Below are positions 36,120-44,175 of a stretch of DNA of 64,000 nucleotides, one piece after another; position 1 is the first letter of the stretch; each line of letters begins with the position of its first letter. Origin of the DNA: Chitinophagales bacterium (GTDB taxonomy: Bacteria > Bacteroidota > Bacteroidia > Chitinophagales > Chitinophagaceae); assembly GCA_013297995.1 (NCBI GenBank), contig JAAFJB010000004.1:1-64000 (forward strand). The letters run 5' to 3'. A program made the translations under genes and the position numbers. A model generated the notes under the pieces. The model was given only the letters and a program-made list of their open reading frames with translations, was not told the DNA's origin and searched no databases.

Positions 36120-36971
36120 ATGGATCAGGGACAGTTTCTTTTTTTGGATGGTAAATTTTCACGCAGCAATTTACCGGTTATTTCGGCTGATAACCGTTCC
36201 TTTAGGTATGGTGATGGTTTTTTTGCGACCATAAAATACAGCCATCAAAAAATGCAATTGGCTCAGTTTCAGATGGAGCGAATGATGAACACATTACAGT
36301 TGATGCACTTTCGAGTACCTGCTTATTTTACGGAAGCCTATATTCAGTCCGCTATACTAATGCTTTTAAAAAAAAATGGGCACAATAAAATGGCTCGGGT
36401 AAGGTGTACCATATTTAGGGGTGATGGAGGTATAAACGACGAGCAAAATCATTTTCCGCACCTCATGATTCAGAGCTGGCCGCTGGATTGTTCTTCAAAT
36501 ACATTAAATAGTAATGGGCTGATGATTGATGTGTATAAAAATGCAGTGAAGTCAGTAGATAGCTTTTCTAATCTTAAAACCAATAATTACTTGCCTTATA
36601 TTATGGGGGCTATTTGGGCAAAACAAAATTTTTTGAACGACGTGTTAATATTGAATCAAAAAGGTATGATAACAGATAGTAGCATTGCAAATATATTCCT
36701 AGTAGTAGGGGGTGAATTGAGTACCCCTCCATTGGAAGATGGCCCCGTAGCTGGTGTAATGCGTAGGTTTGTGTTAGAACTTGCTCATGCAAATGGAATG
36801 AGGGTGGAAGAAAGAAGTATGCGACCTGAAGATTTGTTAAAAGCCGATGAAGTATTTTTAACAAATGCCATTTATGGAATGAAATGGGTGAAAGCATATG
36901 GCAATAAAACCTATGGATCTAGCTTTGTGGATAGTTTTTTTAATAAAATGCAACAGTTTTTTCACGAATAA
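36120..36971 (+). CDS. Class IV PLP aminotransferase / aminodeoxychorismate lyase-like
   Basis: Fold-type IV PLP enzyme of 283 residues. Visible features are the N-terminal SFRYGDGFFATI, an RVRCTIFRG strand, the PLP Lys in SNLKTNNYLPY, and GVMRRFVLELA. The segment that normally reads TEGS-SN(I/L)F is TDSSIANIF here, so the Glu that contacts the pyridine nitrogen is Asp and the Ser before Asn is Ala. That may change activity. Aminodeoxychorismate lyase (PabC, folate), branched-chain and D-amino acid transaminases share this fold; length and the RYGDGFF start favour PabC-like, but this is not certain. Confidence 0.8.
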   Translation: MDQGQFLFLDGKFSRSNLPVISADNRSFRYGDGFFATIKYSHQKMQLAQFQMERMMNTLQLMHFRVPAYFTEAYIQSAILMLLKKNGHNKMARVRCTIFRGDGGINDEQNHFPHLMIQSWPLDCSSNTLNSNGLMIDVYKNAVKSVDSFSNLKTNNYLPYIMGAIWAKQNFLNDVLILNQKGMITDSSIANIFLVVGGELSTPPLEDGPVAGVMRRFVLELAHANGMRVEERSMRPEDLLKADEVFLTNAIYGMKWVKAYGNKTYGSSFVDSFFNKMQQFFHE

Positions 36972-37045
36972 CATTATTTTCGTATATTCGCACCAAATTA
37001 GATTTTGCATTTATGCATTATGTCATCTATTTAAATCAAATTATA

Positions 37046-38437
37046 ATGAAGAACTTTAAAATTTTCTTACTGCTTATTGTATTCCTTGCTGGAATCTCTG
37101 CAGTGCAAGCTCAATCCAAAACCAAAAGCACCAAACCGGGTATTTCTGGCGGGGTGTTAGTAGCTGGCAATTTTACTTGGTTTCAAGTGAAGAACCACCC
37201 AAGCAATGGCATTCGTTATAATGCTTCTCTAGGATGGGCTGGTGGGCTTTGGTTAAATGTACCCCTCACTTCAAAATTATCTTTTGAGCCACAATTTCAA
37301 TATTCTGTATTAGATTATTCTGGAAACAACAATGCGGTGAATCAATTTGATGGAAGATTGCAATACCAATCTCTTCCATTATTGTTTAAATACCAAACCA
37401 GTCCCAACTTTGCGTTGATTGCTGGGCCTCAAGTGGATTTCCTCAATTCAGCTAAGAATGATGGATCAACTCGATTTTTCAAAAGACAATTTGAGTCAAT
37501 TAGTACCATCTTAACAGCTGGCTTTGAACTCTTCCCTCGTAATAGGGTTCAAATGTATGGCCGCTATATGTATGGTATTTCTGATCTTAAAGAAGTTACC
37601 AATCCAAATAGAGGAGTTGATTTCTACAATCAAGGCATACAAATGGGCTTGAAAGTGAAATTGTATGAGAAGAAAAAAGCGTTGCCACCGCCGCCACCGC
37701 CGCCACCAGCTGCTCCTGTTGTAGCTCCTGAACCCAAAGACACCGATGGCGATGGTATTACCGATGATGTTGACAAATGCCCTACTGTTAAAGGCATAGC
37801 TAAATACCAAGGATGTCCTATTCCAGACACTGATGGAGATGGTGTGAACGACGAAAATGATAAGTGTATTACTGTTAAAGGACTTGCTAAATACCAAGGA
37901 TGTCCTATTCCAGACACAGATAAAGATGGTGTGAATGATGAAGAGGACAAATGTCCTACCGTTATGGGATTAGCTCGTTACCAAGGTTGCCCTATTCCTG
38001 ATACGGATGGTGATGGTATAAACGATGAAGAAGACAATTGTCCTCATGTTAAAGGAACTGTTGAAAACAAAGGCTGCCCTGAATTGGCTAAGCAGTACAA
38101 GTTTGATAACAAAAAAGTACTCTTCTTAACTGGTAAAGCAATTTTAACCAAAGCTTCTAAAGTAGAACTTGAAAAAGTGGTAAAAGCCATGAATGAATAT
38201 CCAAGTCTTAAACTATATGTTGAAGGTCATACCGACAATACAGGTTCTGACAAGATCAATATTCCATTGTCTCTGAAGCGTGCCAATGCAGTTAAAACCT
38301 ATTTATTCACTCGTAAAATTACCGCTGAAAGAATGCTAACCAAAGGATTCGGAAGCACTATGCCTATTGATTCTAATAAAACTTCAAAAGGCAAAGCAAA
38401 TAATAGAAGAGTAGAATTCAGTGTAAGAGAAAACTAG
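37046..38437 (+). CDS. OmpA-family outer membrane protein with TSP3 repeats
   Basis: A 463-residue outer membrane protein. Signal peptide MKNFKIFLLLIVFLAGISAV up to VQAQ; beta-barrel domain (PorT/Omp_b-brl-like, ~30-205); Pro-rich hinge with eight prolines in a row; four thrombospondin type 3 calcium-binding repeats of exactly 29 residues (DTDGDG start, C14 and C26); and a C-terminal OmpA peptidoglycan-binding domain (VEGHTDNTGS, NNRRVEF). It anchors the outer membrane to peptidoglycan. The ATG at 37046 is chosen for the signal peptide; an ATG at 37013 adds 11 residues. Single-gene transcript with a strong terminator after it. Confidence 0.92.
   Translation: MKNFKIFLLLIVFLAGISAVQAQSKTKSTKPGISGGVLVAGNFTWFQVKNHPSNGIRYNASLGWAGGLWLNVPLTSKLSFEPQFQYSVLDYSGNNNAVNQFDGRLQYQSLPLLFKYQTSPNFALIAGPQVDFLNSAKNDGSTRFFKRQFESISTILTAGFELFPRNRVQMYGRYMYGISDLKEVTNPNRGVDFYNQGIQMGLKVKLYEKKKALPPPPPPPPAAPVVAPEPKDTDGDGITDDVDKCPTVKGIAKYQGCPIPDTDGDGVNDENDKCITVKGLAKYQGCPIPDTDKDGVNDEEDKCPTVMGLARYQGCPIPDTDGDGINDEEDNCPHVKGTVENKGCPELAKQYKFDNKKVLFLTGKAILTKASKVELEKVVKAMNEYPSLKLYVEGHTDNTGSDKINIPLSLKRANAVKTYLFTRKITAERMLTKGFGSTMPIDSNKTSKGKANNRRVEFSVREN
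37739..38086 (+). repeat. Four 87-base tandem repeats coding for TSP3 motifs
   Basis: Units begin at 37739, 37826, 37913 and 38000. The first three share near-identical stretches such as AAATACCAAGGATGTCC; the fourth has diverged at its end. They code for the DxDxDG calcium-binding repeats of the OmpA-family protein. Confidence 0.9.
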
Positions 38438-38462
38438 GTTCTCTTGAATTTCAGATAATTGA

Positions 38463-38496
38463 ACGGAGGCTGTTTGTAAAAACAGCCTCCGTTTTT
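38463..38496 (+). terminator. Rho-independent terminator after the ompA-like gene
   Basis: ACGGAGGCTGTTT and AAACAGCCTCCGT form a 13-base stem with a 4-base loop (GTAA), followed by five T. It lies 25 bases after the stop codon. Confidence 0.92.
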
Positions 38497-38541
38497 GTGT
38501 ATAACCATGAACCAATTGTAGATTCAACTGTTGCTCATTCA

Positions 38542-39855
38542 ATGAAACCTATCGTTAATATATTTTGGTTCCGAAGAGATCTGCGCTTACACGATAATGT
38601 GGGACTATTCCATGCCCTCAAAAGCAATTTGCCTGTACTGCCTATTTTTATTTTTGACAAAAATATTCTCGATAAATTAGCAGATAAAAACGATAGAAGG
38701 GTTGCTTTTATTCACGATGCACTGCAAGAAATGCAAGCTGAACTGGAACAGATGGGCAGTAGCTTAGAAATATATTACGGATTTCCAATAGATATTTTTA
38801 AAGATTTACAGCTGAGCTATCAGATTGAACAAGTATACACTAATCACGATTATGAACCCTATGCATTAGAACGTGAAGGAGCAGTAAGCTTGGCTTTTCA
38901 ACAGCAAGGAATTCAGTTCCATACCTTTAAAGACCAAGTGATTTTTGAAAAATCTGAGATCGTAAAAACTGATGGCTTGCCCTACACCGTATTTACGCCC
39001 TATGCTAATAAATGGAGGGCTGCGCTAACAGATATTAGTGTAAAAAACTACCAGACAAATTTATACTTTAATCGCTTTTACCAACAAGCTCCTACAACCA
39101 TTCCTACGCTTGAATCTATGGGCTTTATACCCAATCAGCAAGGCTTTCCTAGCTTGGAATTGAAAGACGAAATAATTAAGCATTACGATAAGAATAGGAA
39201 TTTTCCGTCTTTAGAAAACGGAACCTCAAAAATGGGTGTACACCTCCGATTTGGCACAGTATGTATTAGAGCATTGGCAAAAAGGGCAATGGAGCTTAAT
39301 GGTACTTATTTGAACGAATTAATTTGGCGCGATTTTTACCATGCCATACTCTGGCACTTTCCCAAAGTAGGTAAGGGAGCCTGTTTCAAACCCGCTTATG
39401 AAAAAATTGAATGGAGAAACAATGAAGCTGAATTTGAGCGATGGTGTAATGGTACTACCGGCTACCCAATTGTTGACGCTGGAATGCGTGAACTAAATTC
39501 AACTGGGTATATGCACAATCGGGTGAGAATGATTGTGGCTTCTTTTCTTACCAAACATTTGCTAATTGATTGGCGTTGGGGCGAAGCTTATTTTGCTTCA
39601 AAATTACTTGATTTTGACCTTGCTGCCAATAATGGCGGTTGGCAATGGGCCAGTAGCAGTGGTTGTGATGCCGCGCCCTACTTTAGGGTATTCAATCCTT
39701 ATTTGCAGACTGAAAAATTTGACAAGGAACTAAAATACATTCGTAAATGGGTTCCTGAGTTTCAAGAATTTACCTACCCAAAACCCATTGTGGTACACGA
39801 AGTAGCCAGAAAGCGGGTGCTGGAAGTTTATGCAAAAGCGTTGAAAGAAAATTAA
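38542..39855 (+). CDS. Deoxyribodipyrimidine photolyase (cryptochrome/photolyase family)
   Basis: Light-driven DNA repair flavoprotein of 437 residues. The N-terminal alpha/beta antenna domain starts FWFRRDLRLHDN; the C-terminal FAD domain has ELIWRDFYHAILWHFP, GYPIVDAGMREL, MHNRVRMIVASFLTKHLLIDW and DLAANNGGWQWASSSG, all class I CPD photolyase segments including the WNWQW-like tryptophan region. The ATG at 38542 is chosen because a GTG at 38497 abuts the preceding terminator. A cryptochrome role is possible but the catalytic pocket looks like photolyase. Its stop interlocks (TTAA) with that of the convergent mqnD. Confidence 0.92.
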   Translation: MKPIVNIFWFRRDLRLHDNVGLFHALKSNLPVLPIFIFDKNILDKLADKNDRRVAFIHDALQEMQAELEQMGSSLEIYYGFPIDIFKDLQLSYQIEQVYTNHDYEPYALEREGAVSLAFQQQGIQFHTFKDQVIFEKSEIVKTDGLPYTVFTPYANKWRAALTDISVKNYQTNLYFNRFYQQAPTTIPTLESMGFIPNQQGFPSLELKDEIIKHYDKNRNFPSLENGTSKMGVHLRFGTVCIRALAKRAMELNGTYLNELIWRDFYHAILWHFPKVGKGACFKPAYEKIEWRNNEAEFERWCNGTTGYPIVDAGMRELNSTGYMHNRVRMIVASFLTKHLLIDWRWGEAYFASKLLDFDLAANNGGWQWASSSGCDAAPYFRVFNPYLQTEKFDKELKYIRKWVPEFQEFTYPKPIVVHEVARKRVLEVYAKALKEN

Positions 39856-40652
39856 ATATGAATACTGCTGGCAATTGAAGTTAATACCTCCACTGCTTTT
39901 CTGCCTTCAGCTCCCAAATCAATGGAGAAATTATTTACATAAAGTTCAATATGTTTTTGCATGGTTTCATAACCCATTTCTTGGGCATGCTCACACACAT
40001 ACTCTGGAATTTTCGGATAATTTGTAAATGCATATTCAATACTTTTTCGAATTAATAGATCTACTTTTTTAACTACGATAGGGTCAATGCTTTTCTTGGC
40101 AATGATTCCTCCTAAAGGAATTGGAATATGTTGAGAAGCTTCCCAAAAAGCACCCAAGTCCATCAATTTCACCAATCCTTTTTGCTCGTAAGTAAAACGA
40201 TTCTCGTGTATGATTACACCCGCATCAACTTCGCCTGATAAAACAGCGGATTCAATTTCGTTGAATACCTTAAACACCGTATTTTTTGCAGTTGGGAAAG
40301 CCATTAAAAAAAGTAAATAGGCAGTAGTATGCTTACCCGGAATTGCAATTTTTAAATCAGCAATCGTCTCTATGCTATGGGCTTTGTTTTGGCTTACCAA
40401 CAAAGGTCCAACTCCCTTACCCAATGCACCACCACTGTTTAATAAAAGATACTGCTCTTTCACCAAGTGCAGCACCCCGTAGCTGATTTTTGAAAAATCC
40501 ATTCTGCCCTGTAACGCCCATTCATTAAGGGTTTCAACATCTTCAAGTTGAACATCAAATGAAATTCCCTCCGTATCAATTTTATGATTTACCAATGCAT
40601 CAAAAATAAATGTATCGTTGGGACATGGCGAAAAAGCGAGTGTATAGTTCAT
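39852..40652 (-). CDS. mqnD: 1,4-dihydroxy-6-naphthoate synthase (futalosine menaquinone pathway) MqnD
   Basis: Converts cyclic dehypoxanthinylfutalosine to 1,4-dihydroxy-6-naphthoate. The 266-residue protein has the periplasmic-binding-protein-like fold of the MqnA/MqnD family, beginning FSPCPNDTFIFDALV, a MqnD hallmark, with KISYGVLHLV, the GVGPLLVS loop and HENRFTYEQKGL. MqnA lacks the SPCPNDTF start. mqnB lies 27 bases upstream on the same strand, so the two steps are probably coexpressed. Together they show menaquinone is made by the futalosine route rather than the MenFDHCEB route. Confidence 0.93.
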   Translation of the reverse strand: MNYTLAFSPCPNDTFIFDALVNHKIDTEGISFDVQLEDVETLNEWALQGRMDFSKISYGVLHLVKEQYLLLNSGGALGKGVGPLLVSQNKAHSIETIADLKIAIPGKHTTAYLLFLMAFPTAKNTVFKVFNEIESAVLSGEVDAGVIIHENRFTYEQKGLVKLMDLGAFWEASQHIPIPLGGIIAKKSIDPIVVKKVDLLIRKSIEYAFTNYPKIPEYVCEHAQEMGYETMQKHIELYVNNFSIDLGAEGRKAVEVLTSIASSIHI

Positions 40653-40679
40653 GTATTAAATCTGAAATGGGTAATCTGG

Positions 40680-41348
40680 TTAATTCATTTTATATAATGC
40701 ATCAATATAGTCAAGTATGGTCTGGTTGAGTTGGTGAATGGCTTCTTTTATTCTCCAATTGTTTTTATTTCTGTCGCCAATATAGTTAGAGACAGACCGA
40801 ATTTGAATAAAAGGAATACTCATTGCTTGGCAGGTATAATGCAAGGCAGCTCCCTCCATTCCTTCTAATATGGGATTGTATTTTTCCTGTAAAATGGCGA
40901 TTCTTTTTTTCTGGGTACTAATTTGATTTACGGTAATGGATTTTACCGTAGGTAGTTTTAGGATGTTGAATTGGGTAAGCCATGGGTTCAATAATTTTCT
41001 TTTTTTAAAAGGAGGGTTGTTGCTTTTCTCCAAATTCAAATCAAAGATATCTTTCCACTCACCTCCTTCTTCCACGCCCATATCTCCCAATATTTCCTCA
41101 TTTACTGCCAATACTTTGCCCAGTGGTAGATGCTTATTAAAACTTCCAGCAATTCCCATCTGAATAATCAAATCGGGTTTCTGCTGCAAAATAAGCTGGG
41201 TGAGGCATACCGATGTTGCCAATATTCCCACCCCTGTGGTAGAAAATTCAACTTTTATTTGCTTGGTAACACCTTGGTATCGCTGCTTTAGTTGCATTGA
41301 ACTAGGCATCCATTCTGCTTCGGTAGCAGCAGTAATTAGGATATGCAT
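40680..41348 (-). CDS. mqnB: Futalosine hydrolase MqnB
   Basis: Releases hypoxanthine from futalosine. The protein belongs to the PNP/MTAN nucleoside phosphorylase-like family: ITAATEAEW at the N-terminus, IQMGIAGSFN with the glycine loop, and EGMEGAALHYTC (nucleoside-binding Glu) followed by IRSVSNYIGDRN. At 222 residues it is the usual size. Pairing with mqnD separates it from an MTA/SAH nucleosidase. It is divergent from the first pterin synthase gene; 69 bases lie between the start codons. Confidence 0.92.
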   Translation of the reverse strand: MHILITAATEAEWMPSSMQLKQRYQGVTKQIKVEFSTTGVGILATSVCLTQLILQQKPDLIIQMGIAGSFNKHLPLGKVLAVNEEILGDMGVEEGGEWKDIFDLNLEKSNNPPFKKRKLLNPWLTQFNILKLPTVKSITVNQISTQKKRIAILQEKYNPILEGMEGAALHYTCQAMSIPFIQIRSVSNYIGDRNKNNWRIKEAIHQLNQTILDYIDALYKMN

Positions 41349-41417
41349 AAGTGTAAAGTTGGTGAAAAACGGGGAACTTTCAGAGATTTTGTACCTTTAC
41401 AAAAATTTTTCAATCGA

Positions 41418-41831
41418 ATGGTGTATTTGACGAGGCAAGAACATTTTAACGCAGCACATAAATTATACAATCCTTCATGGTCAAAAGCGCAAAATGAGGC
41501 TGTTTTTGGCGTATGTGCCAATGAGAACTGGCATGGCCATAATTATGATCTTTTTGTAACCATAAAGGGCAATCCTGATCCAAATACTGGATTTTTATTT
41601 GATGTGAAAGAGTTGAGTCGCCTCATTAAACTATATGTAATAGACCAACTAGATCATAAAAATTTGAATATGGATGTTTCCTTCATGGAAGGGAAAATGT
41701 GCAGTACCGAAAATCTGGCATTGGCTATTTGGAAGGAACTGGCTCCACAGCTACCTAATTCAGTGCAATTACATTGCATAAAACTGTATGAAACACCAAG
41801 AATTTATGTGGAGTATTTTGGTGAGGCATAG
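41418..41831 (+). CDS. 6-pyruvoyl-tetrahydropterin synthase / QueD family, copy 1
   Basis: T-fold enzyme of 137 residues acting on 7,8-dihydroneopterin triphosphate. Zinc ligands are in EHFNAAHKL and HGHNYDL, the catalytic Cys in FGVCANENW, the His in LDHKNLN, and the substrate Glu in YETPRIYVEY. The ATG at 41418 is used because it places VYLTRQEHFNAAH at the N-terminus; the frame is open 25 codons further up without family similarity. A paralog lies 210 bases downstream, followed by folE. It could make 6-pyruvoyl-tetrahydropterin (biopterin) or 6-carboxy-tetrahydropterin (queuosine). Confidence 0.9.
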   Translation: MVYLTRQEHFNAAHKLYNPSWSKAQNEAVFGVCANENWHGHNYDLFVTIKGNPDPNTGFLFDVKELSRLIKLYVIDQLDHKNLNMDVSFMEGKMCSTENLALAIWKELAPQLPNSVQLHCIKLYETPRIYVEYFGEA

Positions 41832-41886
41832 TTTTTGTTCAACTAAATAGGGTTGTTTGGGTAAATCTGTTGAATGATTCATGATT

Positions 41887-41909
41887 TTTAAACCAAATAA
41901 TGGTTTAAA
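41887..41909. other. Perfect stem-loop between the two pterin synthase genes
   Basis: TTTAAACCA and TGGTTTAAA form a 9-base stem with an AATAA loop. No T run follows on the plus strand, so it is not a standard terminator; it may separate or stabilise the mRNAs of the two paralogs. The rest of the 210-base gap shows nothing I recognise. Confidence 0.5.
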
Positions 41910-42041
41910 CGTTATCTAATATAAGCCACTTGATCAGCACACTTCTGAAACAGTGCTTATAAATGTTTAGCAAAATATGATTTTGTATTTTATTTTTTAG
42001 ATACTCCGCAAAGTGTGCGCGAAGCTTCAGACTTATTCTGT

Positions 42042-42458
42042 ATGAATAATAAAAGAGTTGTTGTTTTTAGAAAAGAGCATTTTAATGCGGCTCACCGCCT
42101 TAACAATCCCTTGTGGACTATAGAGGAAAATAAAAAAATATTTGGACGCTGTAATAATGAACATTATCACGGTCACAACTACGAATTGATTGTGCAAGTA
42201 ACGGGTGAGATAGATCCTGAAACTGGCTATGTAATTGATATGAAAATATTGAGTAACCTGATTGAAATAGAAATATTGAATAGGTTCGATCATAAAAACC
42301 TAAACCTAGATACAGTGGAGTTTAAAAATATAAACCCTACTGCAGAAAATATAGCGGTAGTTATTTATGATTTACTCCGTAATAAATTAAATGCATCACT
42401 CGAATTAAAAATAAGATTGTATGAAACAGAACGAAACTTTGTTGAATATCCAGCTTAA
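42042..42458 (+). CDS. 6-pyruvoyl-tetrahydropterin synthase family, copy 2
   Basis: Second T-fold paralog, 138 residues. It keeps all functional residues: EHFNAAHRL and HGHNYEL (zinc His), FGRCNNEHY (catalytic Cys), FDHKNLNLD (His) and YETERNFVEY (Glu). The FGRCNN...HGHNY...VTGEIDPETGYV stretch reads much like animal PTPS, so a biopterin-type activity is plausible. The ATG at 42042 is used; an upstream ATG at 42015 adds nine unrelated residues. Its last 38 bases overlap the folE frame, so it is likely coupled to GTP cyclohydrolase, whose product is its substrate. Confidence 0.9.
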   Translation: MNNKRVVVFRKEHFNAAHRLNNPLWTIEENKKIFGRCNNEHYHGHNYELIVQVTGEIDPETGYVIDMKILSNLIEIEILNRFDHKNLNLDTVEFKNINPTAENIAVVIYDLLRNKLNASLELKIRLYETERNFVEYPA

Positions 42459-43143
42459 CGGTGATCAAATTGTTTTTACCGAAGATGAATTGTTAGAAGA
42501 GATGGGTGATAATCATATCAGCACATCTATTGACACTCCTATGTTGGATACTGCTTTTGATAAAAGCGAGGATGAAAAAATTGCCATAATACAGGAGCAT
42601 TTCAAAGCAATTATGGAAACGATGGGCCTGGATTTGTGTGACGATAGTTTAAAAGGCACGCCCAAGCGAGTTGCTAAAATGTATGTGAAAGAAATTTTCA
42701 GCGGACTAAACCCTGCTAATAAACCAGCAATGGCATTGTTTGAGAACAAGTACAAGTACAATGAAATGTTGGTAGAAAAAAACATCTCTTTTTACAGCAA
42801 TTGCGAACACCATTTTGTGCCTATAATTGGTAAAGCGCATTTAGCATATATCAGCAATGGCAAAGTGATTGGTTTAAGTAAGTTGAATAGATTGGTGGAA
42901 TATTTTGCTAAACGCCCTCAGGTTCAAGAAAGGCTTACTGTGCAAATTGCCAAAGAGTTACAAATAGTATTGGGTACTGAGGATGTTGCCATTGTAATTG
43001 ATGCCAAGCATTTATGCGTTGCCAGTCGCGGTGTAGAAGACGACACTTCTTCTACCATCACTGCATTTTATGGTGGTAAATTTAAAGAGGAGAAAAGGAA
43101 AGAAGAATTTCTCCGTTATCTGGAGTTGAAAACTGAATTCTAG
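42421..43143 (+). CDS. folE: GTP cyclohydrolase I FolE
   Basis: Converts GTP to 7,8-dihydroneopterin triphosphate, the precursor of folate, biopterin and queuosine. Zinc ligands and catalytic residues are in SNCEHHFVPIIGKAHLAYI and HLCVASRGVEDD; GTPKRVAKMYVKEIFSG and the KLNRLVEYFAKRPQVQERLT segment are also diagnostic. From the ATG at 42421 the protein has 240 residues and overlaps the preceding PTPS gene by 38 bases. An ATG at 42502 would remove the overlap and still keep the whole domain, so the true start is uncertain. Confidence 0.93.
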   Translation: MKQNETLLNIQLNGDQIVFTEDELLEEMGDNHISTSIDTPMLDTAFDKSEDEKIAIIQEHFKAIMETMGLDLCDDSLKGTPKRVAKMYVKEIFSGLNPANKPAMALFENKYKYNEMLVEKNISFYSNCEHHFVPIIGKAHLAYISNGKVIGLSKLNRLVEYFAKRPQVQERLTVQIAKELQIVLGTEDVAIVIDAKHLCVASRGVEDDTSSTITAFYGGKFKEEKRKEEFLRYLELKTEF

Positions 43144-43236
43144 TTCATTGGTTGAACCATAGTGCTCGATCTAATAAATATATTACACGGTTGGCGTAAT
43201 TGAAGATGATGGGGTTTAATTTAAAAACCTTTATTT

Positions 43237-43252
43237 TGCTTTTCTAAAAGCA
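43237..43252 (+). promoter_or_regulatory. Inverted repeat just upstream of fabD start
   Basis: TGCTTTTCTAAAAGCA is a perfect palindrome (6-base stem with a TCTA loop, or 7 with 2). It ends 5 bases before the fabD ATG, where a ribosome binding site would be. It could be an operator or an mRNA hairpin affecting translation; no direct proof. Confidence 0.35.
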
Positions 43253-43257
43253 ATTGT

Positions 43258-44154
43258 ATGCCAAAACAAGCATTTATTTTTCCCGGTCAAGGTGCTCAAT
43301 TTTCTGGGATGGGAAAAAACCTATACGAAGCCCATGCAAGTGTAAAAGCACTTTTTCACCGTGCAGATGAGTTACTTGGTTTTAGTATCAGTGATACAAT
43401 GTTTAATGGTACAGATGATGCTTTAAAGCAAACAAATATTACACAACCCGCAATTTTTCTACATTCGGTAGCCGCTTTTTTAACCATTGAAGGTGTTAAG
43501 CCCGATATGGTTGCGGGACATTCGCTGGGTGAATTTTCAGCCCTTGTTGCCAATGGCGTACTGCGTTTTGAAGACGCATTAAATTTGGTAAGCATTCGAG
43601 CAAAAGCCATGCAAAAAGCCTGTGAATTAAACCCTTCAACCATGGCAGCGGTATTGAATTTGAGTGACAAACAAGTAGAAGATATTTGTAACCAAGTACA
43701 ACTAGAAACTGGGGAAGTAGTGGTGCCAGCAAATTACAATTGTCCCGGCCAGTTGGTGATTAGTGGTTCTTTGAATGCCATTGAGTTGGCTTGTGTACGC
43801 ATGAAGGAAGCTGGTGCAAAACGAGCTTTGGTGTTACCAGTAGGAGGGGCATTTCACTCCCCACTAATGGCATCGGCGAAAGAAGAATTGGCTGCTGCCA
43901 TTGAATCTACTTTATTTAACCAACCTATTTGTGCCGTATACCAGAATAGTGTTGCAAGGGCTGTTACAGATCCACTTGAAATAAAAGCAAATTTGATAGA
44001 TCAGTTAACGGGTGCTGTGAGATGGACTCAAAGCGTTCAGCAAATGGTTGCCGATGGTGCTACTCAATTTACTGAATATGGCCCTGGAAAAGTATTGCAA
44101 GGATTGGTAGGCAAGATTGCAGGAACTGGAGTACAAGTAAGTGGCGTGAATTAA
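43258..44154 (+). CDS. fabD: Malonyl-CoA:ACP transacylase FabD
   Basis: Loads malonyl groups on acyl carrier protein for fatty acid synthesis. The N-terminal PGQGAQFSGMGK (oxyanion hole), the nucleophile elbow GHSLGEFSAL (Ser near residue 88), VGGAFHSPLM (catalytic His near 200) and the C-terminal TEYGPGKVLQGL are complete. 298 residues, usual size. It stands alone between folE and a convergent GH5 gene rather than in a fab operon. A perfect 16-base palindrome lies immediately before its ATG. Confidence 0.95.
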   Translation: MPKQAFIFPGQGAQFSGMGKNLYEAHASVKALFHRADELLGFSISDTMFNGTDDALKQTNITQPAIFLHSVAAFLTIEGVKPDMVAGHSLGEFSALVANGVLRFEDALNLVSIRAKAMQKACELNPSTMAAVLNLSDKQVEDICNQVQLETGEVVVPANYNCPGQLVISGSLNAIELACVRMKEAGAKRALVLPVGGAFHSPLMASAKEELAAAIESTLFNQPICAVYQNSVARAVTDPLEIKANLIDQLTGAVRWTQSVQQMVADGATQFTEYGPGKVLQGLVGKIAGTGVQVSGVN

Positions 44155-44175
44155 TTTACTGACTTTTATTGTACC

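Noticed and set aside
37739-38086. Regular 87-base repeats as a possible CRISPR array
   Set aside because: Units are contiguous without unique spacers and code for TSP3 calcium-binding motifs in the OmpA-like protein.
38497-38541. GTG at 38497 as the photolyase start
   Set aside because: It would begin at the last base of the ompA terminator T run and add 15 residues before the conserved FWFRRDLRLHDN; ATG at 38542 fits the family.
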